From NCBI GenBank assembly GCA_945835085.1, contig CAMAIG010000044.1, positions 1 through 8,447 of the forward strand: a DNA stretch of 8,447 bases. The letters run 5' to 3'. Under the pieces are notes generated by a model, which was not told the DNA's origin, did no database searches, and was given only the letters and a program-made list of their open reading frames with translations. Of the stretch, positions 1 through 6,057 are shown piece after piece (positions within the stretch are counted from its first letter, which is position 1; every line of letters starts with the position of its first letter). The stretch comes from an uncultured Ruminococcus sp. GTDB taxonomy: Bacteria > Bacillota > Clostridia > Oscillospirales > Ruminococcaceae. The translations under genes and the position numbers were made by a program.

Positions 1-378
1 AAAAGAGCGGTAAACTTCTTTGTCAAGGCAGACAGGAGAAGCGATTTCGAGAGGATATTCGCTTCAGAGATTGGAAATGATTTCCTGCTGATGAGCAGGA
101 ACGATATCATAGCAAAGCAGCTTTTCGGCGGTGGAAAGACAAATCCCAAGGTCATGGATTTCCTGGGGGATTATATCGCATTCGGCATAGGCGACAAGAC
201 AATAAGCTTCCGTGCCCTGAGCGAGAAGCACCGTCCCACCGACAAGGCTTCATATGGCGGCATTACCACCGATGAAATGTGCCTGCCCCTTACGGTCATA
301 ACCACAAAGCAGACCGATAAGTGGAAAAGACCTTTTTATGAAAATATAGCGCCTGTTTCTTTCGATAAGGAATGCTGA
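1..378 (+). CDS. Alkaline-phosphatase-superfamily-like protein, C-terminal fragment
   Basis: The reading frame is open from the first base of the window, so this is the last 125 codons of a gene that starts upstream; the ATG at 91 is internal. The segment around fragment residues 39-58 (LFGGG, then FLGDYIAFGIGD) and the stretch SYGGITTDEM with LPLTVI (84-100) resemble the C-terminal end of phosphodiesterase/alkaline-phosphatase-like proteins (PglZ/type I phosphodiesterase-like) of Clostridia, where a HGG(L/I)T..EM..PL pattern carries a metal-binding histidine. Those enzymes are two-metal phosphoryl or sulfuryl hydrolases. Here the expected His is Tyr at fragment residue 85, so either the metal site differs or the alignment is off. 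The N-terminal catalytic half is not in the window, so substrate and location cannot be judged. The gene ends with TGA 56 bp before ruvB. Family assignment is from remembered motif shape only. Confidence 0.6.
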   Translation, partial: KRAVNFFVKADRRSDFERIFASEIGNDFLLMSRNDIIAKQLFGGGKTNPKVMDFLGDYIAFGIGDKTISFRALSEKHRPTDKASYGGITTDEMCLPLTVITTKQTDKWKRPFYENIAPVSFDKEC

Positions 379-405
379 TCTGATAGATTTTTGCTCATTG
401 CTGCA

Positions 406-411
406 TATAAT
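406..411 (+). promoter_or_regulatory. Possible promoter (-10 box) for ruvB
   Basis: A perfect TATAAT lies at 406-411 in the 56 bp gap before ruvB. No good -35 hexamer is found 16-18 bp upstream; TTGCTC at 391-396 is too close. A transcript starting near 418 would have a leader of only about 17 nt, just enough to hold the ruvB SD. This would make ruvB the first gene of the ruvB-glmM-methyltransferase unit, although read-through from the upstream gene is equally possible. Confidence 0.35.
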
Positions 412-420
412 ATAGAGAAG

Positions 421-427
421 GGAAGGG
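421..427 (+). promoter_or_regulatory. Ribosome binding site supporting the TTG start of ruvB
   Basis: GGAAGGG lies 7 nt before the TTG at 435, within a purine-rich run starting near 415. It supports a non-ATG start. A competing signal, GAGG at 462-465, sits 5 nt before an in-frame ATG at 471. That shorter start would remove a Glu-Arg pair that aligns with the start of Bacillus RuvB as I remember it (MDERLVS), so the TTG is preferred. Confidence 0.5.
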
Positions 428-434
428 TAAATTC

Positions 435-1493
435 TTGCTGGAACAGAGTGAAATTGATTTTGAGGAACGCATGGTTTCTCCCGAAGCCGTTTCCTCCGAT
501 GATGATGAAATAGATTATTCCCTGCGTCCTAAGACCTTGAACGAATATATCGGTCAGGATAAGGTCAAGGAAAATCTTGCCGTATATATAAAAGCCGCAA
601 AGCAGCGGGGAGAACCGCTTGACCACGTTCTTCTCTACGGACCTCCGGGTCTTGGAAAGACAACGCTTTCGGCTATCGTTGCCCACGAAATGGGTGTAAA
701 TATCAGGACAACATCGGGCCCTGCCATAGAAAAGCCCGGTGATCTTGCCGCTCTGCTCACAAATCTTGCAGAGGGCGACGTGCTGTTTATTGACGAGATA
801 CACAGACTTTCGAGATCTATCGAGGAGGTACTCTATCCCGCAATGGAGGACTATGCCCTGGATATAATTATCGGAAAAGGACCTTCTGCCAGGTCGCTGA
901 GAGTTGATCTCCATAAATTTACACTTGTGGGAGCAACCACAAGAGCAGGTCAGCTCACATCTCCCCTCAGGGACAGATTTGGCATAATACAGCGCCTTGA
1001 GCTTTATAATCACGAGCAGCTCACGGATATAATCCTGCGGTCGGCTGTGATACTGGGTATCGCCTGTGATACGAGCGGTGCCCTTGAGATAGCAAAACGA
1101 AGCCGTGGAACCCCGAGAATAGCAAACCGCCTTCTTAAAAGAGTAAGGGATTTTGCCGAGGTCATCGGCGGCGGAAGGATAAATGACGAGATTGCTTCTA
1201 TCGCACTTGACAGAATGGAAATAGATGCACTTGGACTTGACAGTCTTGACAAGCGTTTCCTTGATATGCTCATCAAGGGCTACGGCGGAGGACCTGCAGG
1301 GCTTGAAACACTTGCTTCTGCAATAGGCGAGGAAGCGGTGACGCTGGAGGACGTATGTGAGCCTTATCTTATGCAGTTAGGGTTCCTTTCCCGCACACCG
1401 AGAGGAAGATGTGCAACAGCCCTTGCCTATAAGCATATGGGCTACAGCCTGCCTCAGGGAAAAAACGGTGCTCAGATTTCTATGTTTGACTGA
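435..1493 (+). CDS. ruvB: Holliday junction branch migration ATPase RuvB
   Basis: RuvB is the hexameric AAA+ motor that, with RuvA, drives branch migration of Holliday junctions in recombinational repair; RuvC then cuts the junction. The 352 aa product has the full family architecture: Walker A GPPGLGKT at 69-76, Walker B with FIDEIH at 118-123, sensor 1 GATTR at 166-170, the arginine-finger region PLRDRFG at 177-183, sensor 2 RGTPR at 224-228, and a C-terminal winged-helix DNA-binding domain ending in TPRGR (331-335). Length is normal (about 330-350). The start is a TTG with SD GGAAGGG; an in-frame ATG at 471 is the alternative. ruvA is not adjacent here, unlike the common ruvA-ruvB pairing, and the upstream neighbour is a phosphatase-like gene. 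A tandem TGA-TAA stop ends the gene, and the glmM SD overlaps this stop region, suggesting co-transcription. Confidence 0.97.
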   Translation: MLEQSEIDFEERMVSPEAVSSDDDEIDYSLRPKTLNEYIGQDKVKENLAVYIKAAKQRGEPLDHVLLYGPPGLGKTTLSAIVAHEMGVNIRTTSGPAIEKPGDLAALLTNLAEGDVLFIDEIHRLSRSIEEVLYPAMEDYALDIIIGKGPSARSLRVDLHKFTLVGATTRAGQLTSPLRDRFGIIQRLELYNHEQLTDIILRSAVILGIACDTSGALEIAKRSRGTPRIANRLLKRVRDFAEVIGGGRINDEIASIALDRMEIDALGLDSLDKRFLDMLIKGYGGGPAGLETLASAIGEEAVTLEDVCEPYLMQLGFLSRTPRGRCATALAYKHMGYSLPQGKNGAQISMFD

Positions 1494-1510
1494 TAAAGGA
1501 GATTTTCATA

Positions 1511-2872
1511 ATGGGAAGATTATTCGGTACCGATGGTGCAAGAGGCGTTGCAGTGACGGAGCTTACCTGCGAAACAGCTATGCAGATAGGCAGAGCGGCT
1601 GCGGCGGTGCTTTGCAGAACATCGGGACATAAGGCAAGGATACTTATCGGAAAGGACAGCAGGATATCCTCTGATATTATGGAAGCAGCCCTTACAGCAG
1701 GGCTTCTTTCCGTGGGAGCGGATGTTGTAAGTCTTGGGGTCGTACCTACTCCCGCTGTGGCATATCTTGTAAAAGAGCTGAACGCCGATGCAGGAGTGAT
1801 GATCTCCGCTTCGCACAACAGCATGGAATTTAACGGCATCAAGCTCTTTGCGGGAACGGGCTTCAAGCTTTCCGACGATATAGAGGAGGAGATAGAGGCA
1901 CTTGTTCTCGACACACCCGAAAAACTCATTGCAATGCAGAAAAACGGCGGCGAGGTCGGCAGGCTTATCAAGGACAGAAATGCCGTTGATATGTACATAA
2001 AGCATCTTCTGAGCACCGGGGAAAAGAGCCTTGCGGGACTGAAGATAGCAGTTGACTGTGCAAACGGCTCAGCGTCGGCAACAGCCGAAAAGCTTTTCTC
2101 GGGTCTGGGAGCAAAGGTATATCTTCTCAGCTGCGAGCCTGACGGAGTAAATATTAACGATAACTGCGGCTCTACTCATCTTGAGCCTCTTACGGAATTT
2201 GTAAGAGAACAGGGCTGCGATCTCGGTATCGCCTTTGACGGTGATGCAGACAGATGCCTTGCAGTTGATGAAAAGGGAAATGTCATAGACGGCGACAAGC
2301 TTATCGCAATTTTTGCAAAGGATATGAACGAGCGCGACAGTCTTAAAAAGCACGCTGCAGTTGTTACCGTAATGACAAATCTCGGATTTACCTTCTTTGC
2401 AAAGGAAAACGGCATTGAGATGATAACCACAAAGGTGGGGGACAGATACATTCTCGAGCAGATGCTTGCAGGAGGATATACCCTTGGGGGCGAGCAGTCG
2501 GGACATATAATTTTCCGTGACTTTGCCACCACAGGCGACGGACAGCTCACAGCTATCCAGCTGCTTTCCGTAATGAAGCGCACGGGCAGGAGCCTTTCCG
2601 AGCTTGCCTCTGTCATGGAAAGATATCCTCAGGTGATGATAAATGTGAAGATCAGCCAGAAATGGAAGGAAGGCTGGAAGAATATCGAAAGGATAGAAAG
2701 CATAATTTCCGAAAAGGAAAAGGAGCTTGACGGCAGCGGAAGGATACTCGTCCGTGAAAGCGGAACAGAGCCGCTTATTAGAGTAATGATAGAGGGCAGA
2801 CAGTTTGACAGGATAAACGATATGGCGCTGGCTATCGCCGATGTTATCAGGGAATGCTGTCCCTCGGACTGA
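1511..2872 (+). CDS. glmM: Phosphoglucosamine mutase GlmM
   Basis: GlmM converts glucosamine-6-phosphate to glucosamine-1-phosphate in the cytoplasm, the step before GlmU in UDP-GlcNAc synthesis for peptidoglycan. The 453 aa protein is full length for the family and shows all four alpha-D-phosphohexomutase signatures: N-terminal RLFGTDGARG (3-12), the phosphoserine loop ISASHN with catalytic Ser101, the Mg-binding loop DGDADR (243-248), the sugar-specificity loop GGEQSGH (326-332), which is the GlmM-type form, and the C-terminal phosphate-binding RESGTEPLIRVM (415-426). The loop after the catalytic Ser reads SHNSMEFNG rather than the commoner SHNP form. The start ATG has an excellent SD (AAAGGAG, 1495-1501), 17 bp after ruvB. 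In many Bacillota glmM follows cdaA-cdaR; here it follows ruvB instead. It ends with tandem stops TGA-TAA. Confidence 0.97.
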   Translation: MGRLFGTDGARGVAVTELTCETAMQIGRAAAAVLCRTSGHKARILIGKDSRISSDIMEAALTAGLLSVGADVVSLGVVPTPAVAYLVKELNADAGVMISASHNSMEFNGIKLFAGTGFKLSDDIEEEIEALVLDTPEKLIAMQKNGGEVGRLIKDRNAVDMYIKHLLSTGEKSLAGLKIAVDCANGSASATAEKLFSGLGAKVYLLSCEPDGVNINDNCGSTHLEPLTEFVREQGCDLGIAFDGDADRCLAVDEKGNVIDGDKLIAIFAKDMNERDSLKKHAAVVTVMTNLGFTFFAKENGIEMITTKVGDRYILEQMLAGGYTLGGEQSGHIIFRDFATTGDGQLTAIQLLSVMKRTGRSLSELASVMERYPQVMINVKISQKWKEGWKNIERIESIISEKEKELDGSGRILVRESGTEPLIRVMIEGRQFDRINDMALAIADVIRECCPSD

Positions 2873-2894
2873 TAAACGGAAAGGAACCGTATTT

Positions 2895-3785
2895 ATGAGA
2901 AAAGCGGACAGATGGAACGATTACAGGCTCATAGACTGCACCTGTGCGGAAAAGCTTGAATTCTGGGGCGATATTGCCCTTGTAAGACCCGACCCTCAGG
3001 TAATATGGCATACAGACCGCAAATCTCCGGTCTGGGAAAAAGCAGACGGACATTACTACCGTTCCGATAAGGGCGGCGGGCAATGGAAATTTGCAAGAAA
3101 GCTTCCCGAAAGCTGGCAGATAAACTATGACCTTGCAACAGGCAGACAGCTCACCTTTAATATCCGTCCCACAGGCTTCAAGCATACGGGACTTTTCCCC
3201 GAGCAGGCGGTCAACTGGGATTTTATGGCTGAGCTTATCGAAAAAAGGATAGCACAGGGCAGGGAGGTAAGCGTGCTCAATCTCTTTGCATATACAGGGG
3301 GAGCGACCCTTGCCTGTGCAGCGGCAGGGGCGTCCGTTTGCCATGTTGATGCGTCAAAGGGAATGGTGCAGTGGGCAAGGGAAAATGCCGCCGCATCGGG
3401 ACTTTCTGACAGACCCATAAGATGGATAGTTGATGACTGCGAAAAATTCGTTGCCAGGGAAATAAAGCGTGGCAGGAAATATGACGCTGTTATCATGGAC
3501 CCGCCCTCCTACGGCAGAGGACCCAATCAGGAGGTCTGGAAGCTGGAGGACTGCATATTTGACCTTGTGAAGCTTTGCACGGGAGTAATGAGCGACGACC
3601 CGCTTTTCTTCCTGCTAAACAGCTATACCACGGGACTTTCACCCTCGGTAATGGCATATATACTCGGCGAAACTGCGGGAGCAAAATTCAAGGGCAGGAT
3701 AACTGCCGACGAGATCGGACTTCCTGTGGAAACGGGAAGCTATGCACTTCCCTGTGGCTCAACTGCAATGTTTCTCAGCCAGTGA
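2895..3785 (+). CDS. Class I SAM-dependent methyltransferase, RlmI/RlmK-like catalytic domain
   Basis: This 296 aa protein has a Rossmann-type SAM-binding fold. Motif I is LNLFAYTGG (128-136), the acidic loop that binds the SAM ribose is VDASKG (151-156), and motif IV is DPPSYGRG (202-209), typical of enzymes related to 23S rRNA methyltransferases RlmI and RlmK (COG1092 type). FKHTGLFPEQ (95-104) before motif I is also characteristic of this family. The PUA domain of true RlmI is not apparent at the N-terminus, which instead begins with a short beta-rich segment. The substrate is most likely RNA, but the modified base cannot be read from sequence. The ATG at 2895 is chosen because it follows GGAAAGG (2878-2884) and lies 22 bp after glmM; an earlier in-frame ATG at 2841 lies inside glmM and lacks a comparable SD. 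It is probably in the ruvB-glmM transcript. Confidence 0.85.
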   Translation: MRKADRWNDYRLIDCTCAEKLEFWGDIALVRPDPQVIWHTDRKSPVWEKADGHYYRSDKGGGQWKFARKLPESWQINYDLATGRQLTFNIRPTGFKHTGLFPEQAVNWDFMAELIEKRIAQGREVSVLNLFAYTGGATLACAAAGASVCHVDASKGMVQWARENAAASGLSDRPIRWIVDDCEKFVAREIKRGRKYDAVIMDPPSYGRGPNQEVWKLEDCIFDLVKLCTGVMSDDPLFFLLNSYTTGLSPSVMAYILGETAGAKFKGRITADEIGLPVETGSYALPCGSTAMFLSQ

Positions 3786-3810
3786 AATTCGGAAAGGAAA
3801 TCAAAAGCCT

Positions 3811-4680
3811 ATGGATAAAATAATTTCCGCAGAGAAGCTCTCATTCTATTATTCGGATTATTCCGATGATGAGGCAGCGGAAAATGAAAACAGCAGAGTT
3901 CAGGTCTTTGACAGGCTTGATCTTGAAATAGAAAAGGGAAGCTTCACGGTAATTCTCGGTCATAACGGCTGCGGAAAATCAACTCTTGCAAAGCATATGA
4001 ATGCCATACTTCTTCCCTGCGGAGGAAAGATGTATTCCGCAGGCATAGATACATCGGAAACCGACAGGCTTTTTGATATCAGAAAGCATATCGGAATGGT
4101 TTTCCAGAATCCCGACAATCAGATTGTTGCGTCGGTGGTTGAGGAGGACGTGGCGTTTGCCCTTGAAAATATGGGAGTGCCTCAGGACGAAATGAGGGAG
4201 CGGGTCGACAGTGCGCTGAAGGCTGTGGGAATGTATGAATACCGTGAGCATTCTCCTTCCCAGCTTTCGGGAGGACAGAAGCAGCGTGTGGCAATTGCGG
4301 GAATTATCGCAATGATGCCCGACTGTATCGTTCTCGACGAGCCGACCGCTATGCTTGACCCTTCGGGAAGGCGTGAGGTAATGAAAACTATCCGCCGCCT
4401 TAATAAGGAAAAGGGTATCACCATAGTTCTCATAACTCATTACATGGATGAAGCCGCACAGGCTGACAGAGTGGTAGTTATGGACAAGGGCAGGATAATC
4501 CTCGATGATATTCCCCAAGAGGTGTTTTCAAACGTTGAAATGCTTCGGAAAGTCGGACTTGACGTACCCCAGGCAACACAGCTTATGTATATGATGAATA
4601 AGGACGGGTTCAAGGATGCAGATGTTCATATAATAGATGCGGAAAAATGTGCCGATTATCTCTATGAGCTTCTGAAATAA
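3811..4680 (+). CDS. ecfA1: ECF transporter ATPase EcfA1
   Basis: This is one of the two ATPases of an energy-coupling-factor importer; ATP hydrolysis by the EcfA1-EcfA2 pair powers uptake of vitamins or metal ions through EcfT and an S component. The 289 aa protein has Walker A GHNGCGKST (50-58), Q-loop FQNPDNQ (98-104), ABC signature LSGGQKQR (142-149), Walker B IVLDEP (163-168), D-loop MLDPSG (171-176) and H-loop His190. FQNPDNQ is the EcfA1 type, against FQYPEYQ in the later EcfA2. Between the first strand (FYY, 12-14) and the next strand is an acidic stretch (15-29) about 8-9 residues longer than in EcfA2. The ATG at 3811 follows GGAAAGGA (3791-3798), 25 bp after the methyltransferase; an in-frame ATG at 3742 inside that gene is rejected. 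Two membrane-protein genes separate it from ecfA2, which is unusual. Confidence 0.93.
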   Translation: MDKIISAEKLSFYYSDYSDDEAAENENSRVQVFDRLDLEIEKGSFTVILGHNGCGKSTLAKHMNAILLPCGGKMYSAGIDTSETDRLFDIRKHIGMVFQNPDNQIVASVVEEDVAFALENMGVPQDEMRERVDSALKAVGMYEYREHSPSQLSGGQKQRVAIAGIIAMMPDCIVLDEPTAMLDPSGRREVMKTIRRLNKEKGITIVLITHYMDEAAQADRVVVMDKGRIILDDIPQEVFSNVEMLRKVGLDVPQATQLMYMMNKDGFKDADVHIIDAEKCADYLYELLK

Positions 4681-4794
4681 ACAGCTTTTAATCATTTTTT
4701 AATCTCAATTCAGCTGTTGCTTTAATATTAATATGGTAAAGTTACAGCAATGGGAAAAATGATCCCGAAAATAATCCGAAATGAGGTAATATTT
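4681..4794 (+). other. AT-rich intergenic region with possible promoter
   Basis: These 114 bp between ecfA1 and the small membrane protein are visibly AT-richer than the flanking genes. They contain a T6 run (4695-4700), a tandem TAATAT duplication (4723-4734) that could serve as a weak -10 element, and the inverted pair AACAGCT (4680-4686)/AGCTGTT (4712-4718) with a 25 nt loop. No convincing -35/-10 pair or rho-independent terminator is visible. The gap length, against gaps of 15-25 bp around most neighbouring genes, suggests the membrane-protein pair may have its own expression signal. Confidence 0.3.
4783..4789 (+). promoter_or_regulatory. Ribosome binding site that sets the start of the small membrane protein
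   Basis: GAGGTAA at 4783-4789 lies 5 nt before the ATG at 4795 (8 nt if only GAGG is counted). The longer in-frame ATG at 4750 has no comparable SD, so the shorter start is preferred. Confidence 0.55.
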
Positions 4795-5085
4795 ATGATC
4801 ATGCTTACATTAATGGCTGTTTGTTTTACTGTTGTTATAGGTATAGTTGCATTTGCTGCGGTAATGTTAGGAGTAGGGCTTCTGCCTATGCTTTGCTTAG
4901 GTGCGGCAGGCTGTGTTATCGTTGGTGTGTTTGCACTTATAAAGCTTCTCGCAAAGGGTGTATTCTCACTTCTTAAATGCGTAGTGCTTATGTGCCTGAT
5001 GGTAGTTCCTGTAGTAAATATCGTTGCACTTGCTATTATTCTCGTGTGTGCATTCAAATATCTGTTTGCTGCAGCCCGCAGCTGA
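4795..5085 (+). CDS. Small three-helix membrane protein of unknown function
   Basis: I do not recognise this 96 aa protein. It is almost wholly hydrophobic: predicted helices lie at about 3-25, 26-48 and 62-88, with a short lysine-bearing loop (LIKLLAKG, 48-55) that would face the cytoplasm. There is no cleavable signal peptide and no catalytic-looking residues. The last helix contains PVVNI (72-76), also found in the last helix of the next gene's product. ATG 4795 is chosen for its SD; starts at 4750 (111 aa) or 4801 are possible. The gene is 15 bp before the next membrane-protein gene, so the two are probably co-translated. Its position between ecfA1 and ecfA2 hints at, but does not prove, a link to ECF transport. 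It is far too small for a usual S component (about 180-220 aa, six helices). The coding assignment rests on composition, the SD and tight spacing. Confidence 0.7.
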   Translation: MIMLTLMAVCFTVVIGIVAFAAVMLGVGLLPMLCLGAAGCVIVGVFALIKLLAKGVFSLLKCVVLMCLMVVPVVNIVALAIILVCAFKYLFAAARS

Positions 5086-5100
5086 TACGGGGGAATATAT

Positions 5101-5958
5101 ATGACTTTGCTGTTAACATTTGCAATACTTGCAGTGACGATTATTTACTTCTGCCTTGATAAAGCGGGCAGGATCCGGAAAAACGGTATAGGCAGCTGCC
5201 TGTTCTATATCGCCGTGCCTATGCTTTCGGCACTTATGATATGTATAAGCGTTATGATAACTGCAGGAGGCATGGAAAGCATATTCAATGCTTTGACCGA
5301 GTCCATGGATACAATGAATTCTCTTGCTGATGAGGAAGTGCTGAAGGCAGGTTTATCCTCGGCAGTTGGTGTTATTATTCAGTTTCTTGCATCTGTGCCC
5401 GCAATAATAATCGCTGCGGCAGGCTGCATAGGGTTTATCCAAAGGGAAAAGAATGAAAGCACAATGCTCTTCGGCTCGGACGGAGTATATGAAGCCCGTA
5501 AATTCTTAAAGCTTGGTGCTTTTTCGGCGGGAGCGGCAATAATCTCGGGCATTGCAGCAATAGTATTCGGCGTGTGCGTTGCGGCATATGCATCAGGTGC
5601 AATATCTATGGGACTTATTCAGCTGGTGCTTATCTGCTTCTTCCTCACGATGCTGACCTTCGGAGTGGGACTGATACTTGTGGTATTCATCTTCCCAATA
5701 TTTGCAGCGACCCTTGGCATCGGAGTTATAATAAACTGCCTGCCCCTTATAATATCTGCATTTGCATGGGGCTGTGCGTTCTGTATCCTTCATGTTTTCA
5801 CTGTATTCTTTGCGGTATTCGGCTTGAAAAAGCTTTACAGCGAGGGAGCGCTTGAAAAGAAGAAGGCAATGGTTTTAGGTATAGTTTCGGCAATACCTGT
5901 TGTAAACATCTTTGTAATGACATATATTTTTTCGCTTATAAAAGTGGACGCTGCATAA
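5101..5958 (+). CDS. Polytopic membrane protein of unknown function (about eight helices)
   Basis: This 285 aa product is not one I recognise. Hydrophobic segments lie at about 1-19, 32-55, 84-112, 137-164, 170-192, 193-215, 217-242 and 257-279. Basic loops (KAGRIRKNG at 21-29, the segment 114-137, and KKK at 254-256) should be cytoplasmic by the positive-inside rule, placing the acidic segment 57-83 (ESMD, ADEE) outside. The C-terminal helix carries PVVNI (266-270), shared with the preceding small protein. No transporter signature, catalytic motif or S-component signature is evident; at 285 aa it is longer than typical S components. The ATG follows a GGGGGA SD (5089-5094), 15 bp after the upstream stop. 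It lies between ecfA1 and ecfA2, so a role as an accessory or unusual substrate-binding partner of the ECF module is conceivable but unproven. An unrelated passenger in the operon is equally possible. Confidence 0.8.
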   Translation: MTLLLTFAILAVTIIYFCLDKAGRIRKNGIGSCLFYIAVPMLSALMICISVMITAGGMESIFNALTESMDTMNSLADEEVLKAGLSSAVGVIIQFLASVPAIIIAAAGCIGFIQREKNESTMLFGSDGVYEARKFLKLGAFSAGAAIISGIAAIVFGVCVAAYASGAISMGLIQLVLICFFLTMLTFGVGLILVVFIFPIFAATLGIGVIINCLPLIISAFAWGCAFCILHVFTVFFAVFGLKKLYSEGALEKKKAMVLGIVSAIPVVNIFVMTYIFSLIKVDAA

Positions 5959-5967
5959 GCTTGCAGA

Positions 5968-5994
5968 AAAAATTCCGGCATCTGCCGAAAATTT
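5968..5994 (+). other. Stem-loop in the gap before ecfA2
   Basis: CGGC (5976-5979) pairs with GCCG (5984-5987) around a 4 nt loop, and AAATT (5970-5974) can pair with AATTT (5990-5994) below a small internal loop. On the + strand no T-run follows, so it is not a standard rho-independent terminator for the genes here. Read on the minus strand, the hairpin is followed by AATTTTTT, but no minus-strand gene is supported. It might be a processing or attenuation structure between the membrane-protein pair and ecfA2, or chance. Confidence 0.3.
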
Positions 5995-6007
5995 CCAAAT
6001 CAGGAAA
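5992..6007. repeat. Small inverted repeat upstream of ecfA2
   Basis: TTTCC (5992-5996) and GGAAA (6003-6007) form a perfect 5 bp inverted repeat with a 6 bp spacer, about 50 bp before the ecfA2 start. The size would suit a dimeric repressor site, but arms this short arise by chance and no convincing promoter is visible beside it. No regulator can be named. Confidence 0.2.
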
Positions 6008-6057
6008 CATTATCAGAATGAGAACTGAAATGTATTCCGTCACGGAGGAAAAAAACA

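Noticed and set aside
336..1013. Long minus-strand open frame opposite ruvB
   Set aside because: It lies antisense to a complete, motif-perfect RuvB, and its product has no recognisable family features.
1480..2016. Minus-strand open frames opposite glmM (also 2069-2616)
   Set aside because: These are antisense to the conserved GlmM domains, with no SD or family motifs; their Ser/Cys-rich products are typical of frame shadows.
2841..2894. Upstream in-frame start for the methyltransferase, inside glmM
   Set aside because: It would overlap glmM by 32 bp and lacks a good SD, while the ATG at 2895 has GGAAAGG at proper spacing and gives a normal N-terminus.
3742..3810. Upstream in-frame start for ecfA1
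   Set aside because: It lies inside the methyltransferase gene; the ATG at 3811 has a good SD and begins right before the first EcfA strand.
4680..4718. Rho-independent terminator after ecfA1
   Set aside because: The inverted pair AACAGCT/AGCTGTT has a 25 nt loop, low GC and no following T-run, so it does not make a credible terminator.
5101..5958. ECF S component (substrate-binding subunit) identity for the 285 aa membrane protein
   Set aside because: Its length and about eight helices do not fit the usual six-helix, roughly 200 aa S component, and no riboswitch marks a substrate. It is left as unknown.
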